A stretch of 64,000 nt of DNA, from contig NZ_CP046703.1 in assembly GCF_009873495.1 (NCBI RefSeq), forward strand, positions 3,948,501-4,012,500, written 5' to 3'. Positions 1 to 8,031 of the stretch are shown piece by piece. Every line of letters begins with the position of its first letter. The first letter of the stretch is position 1. A program made the position numbers and the translations under genes. The stretch comes from Nostoc sp. ATCC 53789. Its GTDB lineage: Bacteria > Cyanobacteriota > Cyanobacteriia > Cyanobacteriales > Nostocaceae. The notes below the pieces were generated by a model. The model was not told the DNA's origin. It searched no databases and saw only the letters and a list, made by a program, of their open reading frames with translations.

Positions 1-560
1 TTATCCAAGTATAAAAAACCATAGCTAGCTCTACCACCCAACTTTAACTCTGTAGATGATTTTGTTGCCAAAAAATTCAAGTCATATTGTGTGAAAGGAG
101 ATCCAGCAACATTTATAGTATTTATTTTATCAAAGACTTTATTTCCATCGACAAATGCCTGAAATATATTATCAACTTGACTGCTATCTTCGTCTGTTCC
201 TAAAAAGAAACTGAGATTATAGTTACTACCGATAGTTGTAGCCAAATTCTGAGATATATAAGCAGGATTTACAAACGAACCAATGGATAAACCTTGATTA
301 CCACTCTCATACTGAGGAAAATTGTTAATTCTAATCCCTGATGTATCGATCGGATCGCCAGATTTAATCCAGTCTGTAACATTAGGATTTGTAACGTTTG
401 GATTATTAGGATCTACGAGAGGATCGATTTCAAAGCTTCCATTTCTAACAAGTTCTGCCGCTTGTGCTGCTGTATTACAAGTATTGGTAATCACAGCAGT
501 GCTAATTAAGGTAGTGGTAAAACTAAAAACAATAATTGAGAGTTTTTGAGTTAACTTCAT
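1..560 (-). CDS. Secreted protein, paralogue of the next gene; C-terminus outside window
   Basis: The gene starts at an ATG at 558-560 and stays open to the window edge, so the C-terminus is missing. The N-terminus MKLTQKLSII and the following hydrophobic stretch look like a signal peptide ending near AAQAAE. A motif ELVRNGSFE follows, typical of cyanobacterial secreted proteins with a jelly-roll, carbohydrate-binding-like fold. It is clearly paralogous to the gene at 820-1443: both share the blocks LVDPNNPN, GDPIDTSG, GNQGLS and FLYLD. A GGAG Shine-Dalgarno lies nine bases before the ATG. The function is unknown; an extracellular or envelope role is inferred from the signal peptide. Confidence 0.75.
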   Translation of the reverse strand, partial: MKLTQKLSIIVFSFTTTLISTAVITNTCNTAAQAAELVRNGSFEIDPLVDPNNPNVTNPNVTDWIKSGDPIDTSGIRINNFPQYESGNQGLSIGSFVNPAYISQNLATTIGSNYNLSFFLGTDEDSSQVDNIFQAFVDGNKVFDKINTINVAGSPFTQYDLNFLATKSSTELKLGGRASYGFLYLD

Positions 561-819
561 GAAACTTGACTCCAAATAATTACAATTTACGACAGTTAAA
601 ACAAGTTGATAGTTACATCTATGCTGGCTCTAATTAGTGCCAATAAAAATAAACACTTTATTCAGGTTGATAAGAGTTAACTATTCACCATAGATAATCT
701 TTCCATAAACCGATTATGGAGTTTTTTAATCAGATGAATTTAAGCGGTATTCTCAACACTATAGAGCCAGATATCGCTTGGAATTTTAAGAGAATCAGGG
801 TTGGCTTGCGAGCTGTGGT

Positions 820-1443
820 TTATTCATCCCCATCATCTATCTGATCACACTGAGAGTTTTCCCCTTGTTGATCTGTAGATTTGACACTCACATCATCCAA
901 ATATAAAAATGCATACTTGGCTTTGGAACCAAACTTGATCTCGGTGGATGTAGCTTTGGCTTTAAAATAAAAGGTGTATTGTGTGTAGGGTTGGTAAGAA
1001 GTATCCTTTTTCTTACAAACCTTATTTCCACCTACAAAAACCTTAAATTTATTCTTTAGGTCAGGTGCCTCTTCAGTGGATGCAAAATAGTAAGTAAGTT
1101 TGTAGTATTGATCGACAACTGTAGGGATAGTCTGTGATATGTAGCTCAAGTCTATAAATCCACCAAGCGATAAACCTTGGTTCCCAGTGTTAGAAAAATT
1201 GTCAATCCTAGTACCTGATGTATCTATCGGATCGCCAGTTTTAATCCATCCTGTAAGATTAGGATTTGTAGCGTTGGGATTATTAGGATCTACGAGTCCG
1301 TCGTTTTCAAATCCCCCGTTGGTAATCAGTTCTTGTCCTTCTGCTTGTGCTGCTGACTTATAAGTATTGGTAATAACAGCGGTATGAAGGAAAGCAGTGG
1401 TCAAACTACAAAAAATAATTGAGAGTTTTTTAGTGAACTTCAC
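820..1443 (-). CDS. Secreted ELITNGGFE-type protein, tandem paralogue
   Basis: A secreted protein of about 207 residues. The signal peptide runs from VKFTKKLSII to AAQAEG and is followed by ELITNGGFE, the usual start of a beta-sandwich domain in cyanobacterial exported proteins. The acidic tail ends DDGDE with no PEP-CTERM anchor. The longest open frame begins at a TTG at 1467. I prefer the GTG at 1441-1443, because a GGAG sits nine bases upstream, exactly as before the ATG of the paralogue at 1-560, and the proteins align from that residue. Tandem duplication is evident. No enzymatic motif is visible and the function is unknown. Confidence 0.75.
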   Translation of the reverse strand: MKFTKKLSIIFCSLTTAFLHTAVITNTYKSAAQAEGQELITNGGFENDGLVDPNNPNATNPNLTGWIKTGDPIDTSGTRIDNFSNTGNQGLSLGGFIDLSYISQTIPTVVDQYYKLTYYFASTEEAPDLKNKFKVFVGGNKVCKKKDTSYQPYTQYTFYFKAKATSTEIKFGSKAKYAFLYLDDVSVKSTDQQGENSQCDQIDDGDE

Positions 1444-1505
1444 AAGACATAACTCCAAATAGTTCAAAATTCATGACAGCGAGTACTTGATTTACTTTGT
1501 AGTGA

Positions 1506-2360
1506 TTAAGGCAAGATAAACCCGTAAGTATTTTTGAAGATATTCTGGGCAGTAGTACCACTTAAGTAGGTAGAAAAACTCTGTGCTGTCGATAAAACTG
1601 TAGTGTTGGCGAGTATACCCAGTGGATAGACAATCGGATCGCTTTCTGTTGTTAAAGCAGTTTCTACGACTCTTACCTTGGTAGAAATTGCAGCATCGGT
1701 TTTGTAAACTGCACCTGCATCAATAGTTTTACTTACGCCTCCAACTACAAGAGTTTTATTTTCAACAGCAGTTAAGACATTACGCACATTGCTAGCGAGG
1801 TATGTTTTAGGGCTAACAGTAGTGAAAATACCTCGGCTAGTAAGAACTTGTTTGGCATAATTTCCTGCTGGTACAACTGGCGGAGTACCTGTGTAGTCAC
1901 CTATCGCGATGCCGGTAATGTTGGCGTTGGTCAAACCATTGAAGCTAGTCAGAGCAGCACTACCAGCACTAACAGGAGGTGTCGTAGGAGCAATCAAAAC
2001 TAGACGGTTTTTAACAATGTTCTTACGGCTACCTGCAACTAATTTACTTGGGGTTGCATTTTGCAAGACATCTATTTGATCAGTAGCCGCAGAAATGAAA
2101 ATATCTGCTGCTGCTCCTGCTTGTATTTGGCTAAGTAAGGTGCCAGAAGCACCAAAAGTATAGACAACATTAACACTTGGGTTAGCACTTTGGTACTGAG
2201 TCTTAATATCATTAAGCGCATTTGTTAAGCTGACAGCTGCAAACACTCTAAGTGTGGTTGTGGAGTTTGCTGGCGATAAATTGATAAACTGGGAGCCTAT
2301 TACCAGCATCATGCTGGTAACTGCTGTAGCAATCCAAGCGATAAGTCTTCTTCTGTTCAT
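1506..2360 (-). CDS. modA: Molybdate ABC transporter substrate-binding protein
   Basis: A periplasmic molybdate/tungstate-binding protein of 284 residues. An N-terminal signal peptide (residues 1-33) precedes the mature start TTLRVFAAVSLTNAL. The ModA hallmarks are the AASL-like oxyanion loop, FGASGTL and GAAADIFISA. Substrate would be passed to a ModB permease and ModC ATPase, but neither is adjacent, so this is an orphan binding protein or its partners lie elsewhere. The C-terminal half (TYLASNVRNVLTAVENK) keeps the ModA pattern. The ATG is a clear start. The length is normal for the family, allowing for several small insertions. Confidence 0.88.
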   Translation of the reverse strand: MNRRRLIAWIATAVTSMMLVIGSQFINLSPANSTTTLRVFAAVSLTNALNDIKTQYQSANPSVNVVYTFGASGTLLSQIQAGAAADIFISAATDQIDVLQNATPSKLVAGSRKNIVKNRLVLIAPTTPPVSAGSAALTSFNGLTNANITGIAIGDYTGTPPVVPAGNYAKQVLTSRGIFTTVSPKTYLASNVRNVLTAVENKTLVVGGVSKTIDAGAVYKTDAAISTKVRVVETALTTESDPIVYPLGILANTTVLSTAQSFSTYLSGTTAQNIFKNTYGFILP

Positions 2361-3099
2361 GAAATTTATAGTTTGGGGAAAATATTACCTAAAAGTCTCA
2401 TTGTTGACTTACCTGACTTACGTACAGGCAACAGAAAATAAACTGCATAGAATGCAGAGGATATGGATAAACCTCATTTAGAGAGAATTTTGGCGTAATT
2501 CCTACGCACGAAAAATCCTGGAAATAAACGGTCTCGCAACTGCTAAAAGCATTGGTTATGATGAGCCGTTATTATTTCCAAGTAGAATTACACAAACAAA
2601 AAGTGAAATGTATTTAGTGATGAAATAATATCAGTTAAACACGTTTATTACCAACATTTTTGGTTATCAAATCCTGACAAAAAGTTTGAATAAGGCAAGT
2701 CAAACTTTGAAAATCCCCTAAATTGCTTGTCCAGCATAGGTTTTTTAGTAAATTGGTCAAAAGCTACTAAGATACCTTTTTACCAACAAAGTATTTTTAA
2801 ATGAGTTTTTGCCTAATTTAGTTGGTATTCTAATTGCTGTACTAATACTAGTGACAAGCGATCGCACTTACCGATGTGTAAAAAAGGAGCGATATCTGCG
2901 GCGGTAAACCACGAATCCAGGAGTGCTTGTAACTCACCCATATAGATCAACTACATATAATTCTCTCTTTGTATAAAAATATATATAAACTTTTATGCTA
3001 TCAATAAAAAAATTGATTTGACATACGCCTAACGATAGATAGCTTTTATGGAAAGATAGTTTAGATTTGTAACAGGTTACACAGAACTAGGTAAAACAC
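2361..3099. other. Intergenic region between modA and the fasciclin gene
   Basis: 739 bp between divergent genes, AT-rich. It must carry the promoters of modA (left) and the fasciclin gene (right), but I see no clear -10/-35 pair or known operator. The only coding-like stretch is a 42-codon frame on the minus strand at 2813-2941, listed separately. Confidence 0.5.
2813..2941 (-). CDS. Doubtful 42-residue small ORF
   Basis: An ATG-initiated frame encoding MGELQALLDSWFTAADIAPF and 22 further residues, ending at TAG. The amino-acid composition looks protein-like and it contains a GATCGC HIP1-type core. There is no strong Shine-Dalgarno and no recognised family. It could be a small gene, the end of a decayed one, or chance. 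Confidence 0.2.
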   Translation of the reverse strand: MGELQALLDSWFTAADIAPFLHIGKCDRLSLVLVQQLEYQLN

Positions 3100-3501
3100 A
3101 TGGCCAACATAATTGACACTGCCACTAACAATGGTTCTTTCAAGACACTAGTTGCAGCAATCCAAGCGGCTGGTCTGGTAGATACACTGAAAGGTGATGG
3201 CCCATTCACCGTCTTCGCACCCACAGATGAAGCATTTAACAAGCTTCCAGCAGGTACAGTAGACGCATTACTGAAAGATATTCCAAAGCTCAAGAAAATC
3301 TTGACCTATCATGTAGTCTCAGGTAAAGTACTGGCTGCTGATGTAGCTAAACTGAAGACAGCTAAAACAGTTGAAGGTTCAGATGTAAAAATTGACGCTT
3401 CTAATGGCGTTAAAATCAATGATGCAAAAGTTGCAACAGCAGATGTTGCTGCTGATAACGGTGTCATCCACGTAATTGACACAGTTTTGATTCCTGCATA
3501 A
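3100..3501 (+). CDS. Fasciclin (FAS1) domain protein
   Basis: A 133-residue protein that is essentially one FAS1 domain. The conserved H1 block is [17 protein letters not shown] (residues 34-50), the YH pair is LTYHVVSG, and the H2 block is [12 protein letters not shown] at the C-terminus. FAS1 domains mediate adhesion at cell surfaces or in extracellular matrix. This copy lacks an obvious signal peptide, which is common for the short cyanobacterial forms, so its location is uncertain. It is a single transcription unit ending at a strong hairpin at 3607-3637. Confidence 0.9.
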   Translation: MANIIDTATNNGSFKTLVAAIQAAGLVDTLKGDGPFTVFAPTDEAFNKLPAGTVDALLKDIPKLKKILTYHVVSGKVLAADVAKLKTAKTVEGSDVKIDASNGVKINDAKVATADVAADNGVIHVIDTVLIPA

Positions 3502-3606
3502 GCAAACTTCAGAATAGTGAATGCTATTTCTGGGGTGGCGACTACCTATAGTCGTTTCTTGATTAAAATCTGGTTGAATGTTTTTTAGTAAACACCAACT
3601 ACCAAC

Positions 3607-3637
3607 AAACCCATCTAGACAGGATCTAGATGGGTTT
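3607..3637. terminator. Bidirectional terminator, fasciclin/sfsA
   Basis: A perfect 13-bp stem (AAACCCATCTAGA pairing with TCTAGATGGGTTT) around a five-base loop CAGGA. The A-run on one side and T-rich sequence on the other suit termination in both directions. It lies between the convergent fasciclin gene and sfsA. Confidence 0.85.
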
Positions 3638-3656
3638 ATTGTTTAATTAAGTATAA

Positions 3657-4382
3657 TCAAATTTTGAGTTTTGCTAAACCCAAATAACGGATACCTTCGG
3701 GGGATATGTCAAAACGGCAAGGTAAGACTTCTAAACCAAGAGCGATCGCATCCCGCAATAATTTACCATAGACAGGATCTGTGCGATCGCCAGGGGAGAA
3801 CTCGATACAATCACCGCGATTAATAAAGTAAAGCATCACCGCACGAGTTAAAGGTAGCAACGCCATTAGTTCTCGCAAGTGCTTTTGTCCTCTTGTAGTT
3901 TCCGTGTCGGGAAATAAAGCTAGTCTCCCCTCAGACAAAGTTGTATTTTTAACTTCTAAATAAATCGGGCGTTCCTCATCACTCCCCGTCAAGAAAAAAT
4001 CTACTCGACTTTTTTTATCTAGCCCATAAACCACCTCGCCCTTGATTTGACTATACTCACCCAATTCTGGGAAAAGATATTTTGCCAAAGCTAGCTTTAC
4101 TACCCGATTGGGCAAAAAAGTATTTATGCCTACCCAAGTCGGCTCATTGTCATGTACCTGAATGAGTTCTAAAGTGTAAGCCAATTTGCGGTTAAGATTA
4201 TCGCTTTTGGAAAGCTGTACAGCACTTTGGGGAGTTGATACTCCAGTCATTGGCCCTGTATTAGGACAGTGTGCTGTCACTATTTCGCCAGAAGTAAGTT
4301 GAACGTCAGCAAAAAATCGCTTGTAACGCTTGAGTAAAATACCCGGATACAAAGGTGGGTAACGGTAAAGCCAATCCATCAT
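3657..4382 (-). CDS. sfsA: SfsA family protein (sugar fermentation stimulation)
   Basis: SfsA proteins combine an OB-like N-terminal nucleic-acid-binding part with a nuclease-like C-terminal fold; their cellular role is poorly defined. Visible family blocks are YPGILLKRYKRFFADV, VTAHCPNTGPM, FLPNRVV, SRVDFFLTG, YLEVKNTTL and FPDTETTRGQKHLREL. The long frame reaches 4421. I place the start at the ATG at 4380-4382 (MMDWLYRYPP), which has AAGG seven bases upstream. The frame beyond that point enters the terminal repeat of an insertion sequence, so those 13 codons are probably untranslated. Expression may now depend on read-through or a promoter in that element. Confidence 0.88.
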   Translation of the reverse strand: MMDWLYRYPPLYPGILLKRYKRFFADVQLTSGEIVTAHCPNTGPMTGVSTPQSAVQLSKSDNLNRKLAYTLELIQVHDNEPTWVGINTFLPNRVVKLALAKYLFPELGEYSQIKGEVVYGLDKKSRVDFFLTGSDEERPIYLEVKNTTLSEGRLALFPDTETTRGQKHLRELMALLPLTRAVMLYFINRGDCIEFSPGDRTDPVYGKLLRDAIALGLEVLPCRFDISPEGIRYLGLAKLKI

Positions 4383-4399
4383 TATAAAACCTTGGGGAT

Positions 4400-4420
4400 T
4401 TGCAAGAAAATAAGATACCA
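4400..4420. repeat. IS terminal inverted repeat (sfsA side)
   Basis: This 21-bp arm begins TTGCAAGAAAATAA. It matches the reverse complement of 5693-5713 with one mismatch. Confidence 0.85.
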
Positions 4421-4421
4421 A

Positions 4422-5150
4422 TTAAACGGGGAAAATTGTGATATCCCATTTAGGTAGAGTTTCGGAAGGTTGCCAGAAGGTTTGGTAGTGTTCTAACTCT
4501 TGTGAGAGAACCTTGATTCCTTTTTCATAGGTTGCTTCAACACGGTGAACAATGGGTGCAATCCCTTTCCAAGTCATATTGGAAGCCCACTTGATGGCAA
4601 CTTCAATCGAATCCAGAATTGCGCCATTCCAATAGTTCTCTAGGGCTGCCCAACACCTCTCTATGGGATTGTACTTGCTATGGTACGGAGGATAGTAAAT
4701 CAGTCGGATTCTTAAATTAATTGCTTGAGACAGTTCAACCATACGTTTGATAAACTGTGTGCGGTTACTGCGAGTTGCTGCACCACCATCAAGGTCAATC
4801 ACCCATTCATCATAATCTTGGTAATCGTGTTGATTCTCATACCACCAAGCAGTTAAACAATCGACAATAAAATCACTGGTTTCAGCCGACTGACCTAAGT
4901 AAATCGTAAGCTTTTCACTGTGTGTGTTGAGAATGCCAAAAGGAACTAAGACTGCCTCCCACTGTGTATCGTGGTCATCCGCAGCTTTTGCTTCCAGTGT
5001 TCGAGCTTTACCACCTCTGGAAAGATTGCCAATCTTCACCTTGGCTTTAGTATCGATAGAGACTCGCAACGATTTGGGATTCTCATCCGATGCCTGATTT
5101 TCCTGAAACACATTGTCGAAAATGGCATCTGTTTGCGGAATCTTTTTCAA
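4422..5150 (-). CDS. ISAzo13 transposase, catalytic frame
   Basis: The C-terminal part of the transposase (about 242 residues) with a DDE-type RNase H fold. Visible features are a first acidic stretch IDLDGGAATRSNRTQF and the block IYYPPYHSKYNPIERCW, which carries the conserved final glutamate. The apparent start is a TTG overlapping the upstream stop (TTGA). Translation more plausibly arrives by a -1 frameshift from the upstream frame at 5168-5174 than by independent initiation. It ends 2 bp inside the terminal inverted repeat region. The element may still be active if frameshifting occurs. Confidence 0.8.
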   Translation of the reverse strand: MKKIPQTDAIFDNVFQENQASDENPKSLRVSIDTKAKVKIGNLSRGGKARTLEAKAADDHDTQWEAVLVPFGILNTHSEKLTIYLGQSAETSDFIVDCLTAWWYENQHDYQDYDEWVIDLDGGAATRSNRTQFIKRMVELSQAINLRIRLIYYPPYHSKYNPIERCWAALENYWNGAILDSIEVAIKWASNMTWKGIAPIVHRVEATYEKGIKVLSQELEHYQTFWQPSETLPKWDITIFPV

Positions 5151-5617
5151 GGGCTTTGTTTTTTGTGTTTTTTTAGGCGATACCCCAAGCTATTAAGAAT
5201 CTTCCCCAGAGTTTGACGAGACGGCAATTGACTGTGGTCATAACCTATTTCACTGATTAATGCTTCTCGTACCGCTCTGGCACTGATACGAGCATATAGA
5301 AAGGTCGATTGAAATTTTGGATCTGCTTGGGCTTGAGCATCTACCAAAGAACAAATATCTGCTTCTAAATTGGGCAGAATCTCAACACTATTATGTCGTC
5401 CCCTTGCATGATAGTTATCCACACAGACTATCCCTGTCCGCCGTTCATGCAAGCCAAGTTGTACACAGGAGCGATTCCATCCTAAAACTGTTTCTGCAAT
5501 GCGTGCTGAACTATCGAAGTAATCTTCAGTAACTTTTGCCATGAAGTCTCTTTTACAGCTGCCAGTTAGTTTCTTGGCTGCATCTTTGAAGGTAGATTTT
5601 ATGGTGTCGGTAAGCAT
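5147..5617 (-). CDS. ISAzo13 transposase, N-terminal frame
   Basis: 156 codons encoding the N-terminal, DNA-binding part of an ISAzo13-type transposase (residues RDFMAKV, LGWNRS, GLHERRTGI, ISARAVREALI). It ends at a TGA overlapping the start of the second frame. In the text LGYRLKKHKK the frame crosses a run of seven A. A -1 slip there would continue as KKTQKTKPLKKIPQTDA, joining smoothly to the catalytic frame. Either this is a programmed frameshift or a one-base mutation has split the gene. Confidence 0.8.
   Translation of the reverse strand: MLTDTIKSTFKDAAKKLTGSCKRDFMAKVTEDYFDSSARIAETVLGWNRSCVQLGLHERRTGIVCVDNYHARGRHNSVEILPNLEADICSLVDAQAQADPKFQSTFLYARISARAVREALISEIGYDHSQLPSRQTLGKILNSLGYRLKKHKKQSP
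5168..5174 (-). other. Candidate -1 frameshift site (A7) in the transposase
   Basis: On the coding strand the sequence is CTAAAAAAACAC. The A AAA AAA heptamer is a classic -1 slippery sequence and is positioned so that slippage joins the two transposase frames. Whether it is programmed or a mutation cannot be told from one copy. Confidence 0.55.
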
Positions 5618-5692
5618 GAACCCTGTGATTCCAATTCTAGAAATTCAGAGCAAACGCGGGCAGATCCGCGCCTCCTATTCTTCTAGAATGAC

Positions 5693-5713
5693 TGGTATTT
5701 TATTTTCTTGCAA
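5693..5713. repeat. IS terminal inverted repeat (distal side)
   Basis: The partner of the 4400-4420 arm, 20 of 21 bases identical as inverted repeats. It lies 76 bp upstream of the first transposase start. Confidence 0.85.
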
Positions 5714-5900
5714 GCCCCTTGTTGCTGCTAGTAAATATACGTCGATTCCTTACCCACCTAACTCTCAACAGTAAATCTTTGCAGCCGCAACTCCACCCTG
5801 TGACAGAAATCAAGCAACTTTATATATCATAGATTGTCAACTTTTGTAGTTAAATTAACAACATAGTAATAAAAAGTAGCATATACTAAGCATTATAAGC

Positions 5901-5921
5901 CTCCCATAAAAAATCCGGGAG
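5901..5921 (+). promoter_or_regulatory. Small hairpin in the leader of the oxygenase gene
   Basis: CTCCC at 5901-5905 pairs with GGGAG at 5917-5921, 13 bases before an unusually strong Shine-Dalgarno (AAGGAGG at 5935-5941). It could modulate translation of the downstream gene; this is inference only. Confidence 0.3.
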
Positions 5922-5948
5922 ATTTCAACGTGCAAGGAGGTAAATCCT

Positions 5949-6617
5949 ATGCAAAAATTGGAGACAGCAACGGAATTAGAATATGCTTTTCTGTTTACTC
6001 TAAGAAAAGTAAATTCAATCAATCCAGAAGGTTTCAAGCCATTTTTTAGTAATATGCCTATTGATCCTTACATCAAAGGCAACTATCGTTCCAGAAGATT
6101 ATCTCGGTTTACAGTTTCTGGAAATCAGTTAATCAAATTACCTCATGGCTATCTCTTTCAAAGTAAAGAGTATAATCCATTAGTGGGTGATATAAAAAGA
6201 GAGTTCGCAGAATTAGATGATGGACTCATAGAACTTGATATTTTTACAAATCTAGTCTTAGCATTTAGTGATTCTTGTAAACTTCATCCTGAAGCTGAAA
6301 TCGGAGTTCATCAAATTAGAACTATTTGTTCAGCAGATAATTTGGGTAATCCAGCACCTGAAGGTATCCATCAAGATGGTACTGATTTTATCGGCATATT
6401 TTCAGTAGATAGAGATAATATTCAAGGTGGAGAAACACATCTATATGCTGCCAAAAAAGAAAATCCTGTATTTAGCAAAGTTTTAAATCCGGGAGAACTT
6501 TTATTAGTTAATGATCATGATTTTTTCCACTTCACCACTCCCATAAAACCACAGTATGACGCTCAAGGAAGTAGGGATGTTTTTGTACTAACTTCTCCTA
6601 GCTTGCTTTCGGAATAA
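5949..6617 (+). CDS. 2OG-Fe(II) oxygenase family protein (2OG-Fe_Oxy_2, BsmA-like)
   Basis: 222 residues resembling the 2OG-Fe_Oxy_2 family (PF10014), which includes free-amino-acid hydroxylases such as isoleucine dioxygenase. The putative iron facial triad is His-x-Asp in EGIHQDGTDF (near residues 139-142) and a distal His in NDHDFFHFTTP (near 193-198); a basic residue shortly after would hold 2-oxoglutarate. Such enzymes hydroxylate small molecules using 2-oxoglutarate, O2 and Fe(II); the substrate is not predictable here. It starts at an ATG seven bases after AAGGAGG, a much stronger ribosome site than its neighbours have, suggesting efficient translation. It is convergent with the DUF711 gene, with only two bases between stops. 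Confidence 0.82.
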   Translation: MQKLETATELEYAFLFTLRKVNSINPEGFKPFFSNMPIDPYIKGNYRSRRLSRFTVSGNQLIKLPHGYLFQSKEYNPLVGDIKREFAELDDGLIELDIFTNLVLAFSDSCKLHPEAEIGVHQIRTICSADNLGNPAPEGIHQDGTDFIGIFSVDRDNIQGGETHLYAAKKENPVFSKVLNPGELLLVNDHDFFHFTTPIKPQYDAQGSRDVFVLTSPSLLSE

Positions 6618-6619
6618 TT

Positions 6620-7768
6620 CTAGTCAAATGTAAATATTTTGCAATCTACGAGATATGGGGAATTGAATGTAGTCATTTCCCCAGCTTTTTTGTTTGGAAT
6701 TGGAAATAATCTAGCTGAGAGTGGTTTATCTAACTTGATGGCTAAAGTTGCCATATCAATTAATAAAGCTGCAATTTTTTCTATCGTTATATCACCCGGA
6801 ATCGGAACTGTATCCAGTCCACAACCACAAACTGCTGAATATAATAATAAATTTGTAATATCATAAGTTTGCTCATTAGCTCTGGTAGCCAGTCCCACAT
6901 CTTCACAAACTGGAAGCATCAGCCCAGAGTAACCACAGATTTTTACTGATACATTTTTCAGTACACGAGTCAGCATACCAGAAATGCTGAGAGTTCCAGA
7001 ATGCCCAAACTTACCATTAATCAATTTTTCATAAGCAAAAGCAATACTGTTTTTCTTATCCAAGGATGGGGCTAGAGAGGTATCGATTCCTGTATATGTA
7101 ACGGCGAATCTATCAGATATTTTTTCGGCAATAACCGCAACTTGATTTAATTCAGATTTTAAAAGTAATTGCAGGTTTTGCTCTCCTGTTATCATATTTT
7201 TAGCTTGTGAAAATGCTTGCATTACCAAGTCACCTAACTCTAAACCTATAGCGAAAGATGTATTGCCTCTATGGTAGGCTGTAGGAAAAAATGGGATACC
7301 TGGCTGACAGTTTGCCCATGCACAAAAACGAAAATTACCATAACCATTTTCACTTTCTTGGGAAATACGTTTAATAACTTTAGCGGATTCCCTAGCATTC
7401 TCAAAATTGATACCAGTTTCACTGTCGCCAATTTTGCTAGAGCAATAAATAATCGATGTATTTTTGTTGATATCTGGAATTATATTTATAGTTTCAGGTT
7501 TGCTGGCATAACCAATATTGAAAAAGCTGATATTCAAACTTTGGCAAAGTTTTTCTAGAGTTTGAATTCCATTGATAATTTCAATTTTCGACAAGCCTTG
7601 CAGATATTCTTCCCAGCTATTAGTGGCGATTCTAGTTGTTTGTACTTCATATCCTTGTTTTTCAAAGAGAATCTTTGCTTGCTGATTAAAGTCAGCAGCT
7701 TGCTTAATTGTTTCCTGATCTTGTAAAGATTGAAGTGATATACCTGTTGTGATAGTTCTGATTTTCAT
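6620..7768 (-). CDS. DUF711 family protein
   Basis: 382 residues matching the DUF711 (UPF0210-like) family, whose members adopt a glycyl-radical-enzyme-related fold but have no settled function. Family-type stretches are MKIRTITTGI at the N-terminus, RFCAWANCQPGIPFFPTAYH, GIDTSLAPSLD and CGYSGLMLPVCEDVGLA. The ATG overlaps the stop of a short upstream frame by four bases (ATGA), suggesting translational coupling if that frame is used. It lies tail to tail with the 2OG-Fe(II) oxygenase. A shared small-molecule pathway is possible but unproven. Confidence 0.8.
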   Translation of the reverse strand: MKIRTITTGISLQSLQDQETIKQAADFNQQAKILFEKQGYEVQTTRIATNSWEEYLQGLSKIEIINGIQTLEKLCQSLNISFFNIGYASKPETINIIPDINKNTSIIYCSSKIGDSETGINFENARESAKVIKRISQESENGYGNFRFCAWANCQPGIPFFPTAYHRGNTSFAIGLELGDLVMQAFSQAKNMITGEQNLQLLLKSELNQVAVIAEKISDRFAVTYTGIDTSLAPSLDKKNSIAFAYEKLINGKFGHSGTLSISGMLTRVLKNVSVKICGYSGLMLPVCEDVGLATRANEQTYDITNLLLYSAVCGCGLDTVPIPGDITIEKIAALLIDMATLAIKLDKPLSARLFPIPNKKAGEMTTFNSPYLVDCKIFTFD

Positions 7769-7989
7769 TGGTATAACTCATTATTGATAAGATTAATCAA
7801 AGTTTTAGCCAAGATTTGTACTAAATCTAACTGCAAAACCTGGAGTGTACAATATTCAATTGCATGAATATCGCCAATAAAATTTACGGGGTTTGTTCGT
7901 TTTAATTCACGGCAAATCCAAAATGAAGCAAAGCTACGCTGAATACTTAGAATATTAAGAGTAAGTGGATAGGTTAGGCTACGAAGCAA
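7765..7989 (-). CDS. Doubtful short frame upstream of DUF711 gene
   Basis: A 74-codon frame that opens only at a TTG (7989) and contains no internal ATG. Its end overlaps the DUF711 start as ATGA, and the second half (GDIHAIEYCTLQVLQLDLVQ) reads like real protein. It may be a small coupled gene or the tail of a decayed larger gene. No family is recognised. Confidence 0.25.
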   Translation of the reverse strand: MLRSLTYPLTLNILSIQRSFASFWICRELKRTNPVNFIGDIHAIEYCTLQVLQLDLVQILAKTLINLINNELYQ

Positions 7990-8031
7990 GCTTGCTGGAA
8001 TTCAACTAACTGAATCAACCAAACAAATGTT

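Larger units (their letters stand above)
4400..5713 (-). mobile_element. ISAzo13-family insertion sequence, about 1.3 kb
   Basis: The element contains a two-frame transposase and is bounded by near-perfect inverted repeats at 4400-4420 and 5693-5713 (20 of 21 bases). The exact termini could extend a few bases outward, since GGGG lies just outside both arms. No target duplication is obvious. It is inserted 17 bp upstream of the sfsA start. Assignment to ISAzo13 rests on the transposase sequence. Confidence 0.8.

Noticed and set aside
703..719. 6-bp hairpin CCATAA/TTATGG followed by T-run, as a terminator
   Set aside because: The T-run is on the plus strand while both neighbouring genes read on the minus strand; too weak to call.
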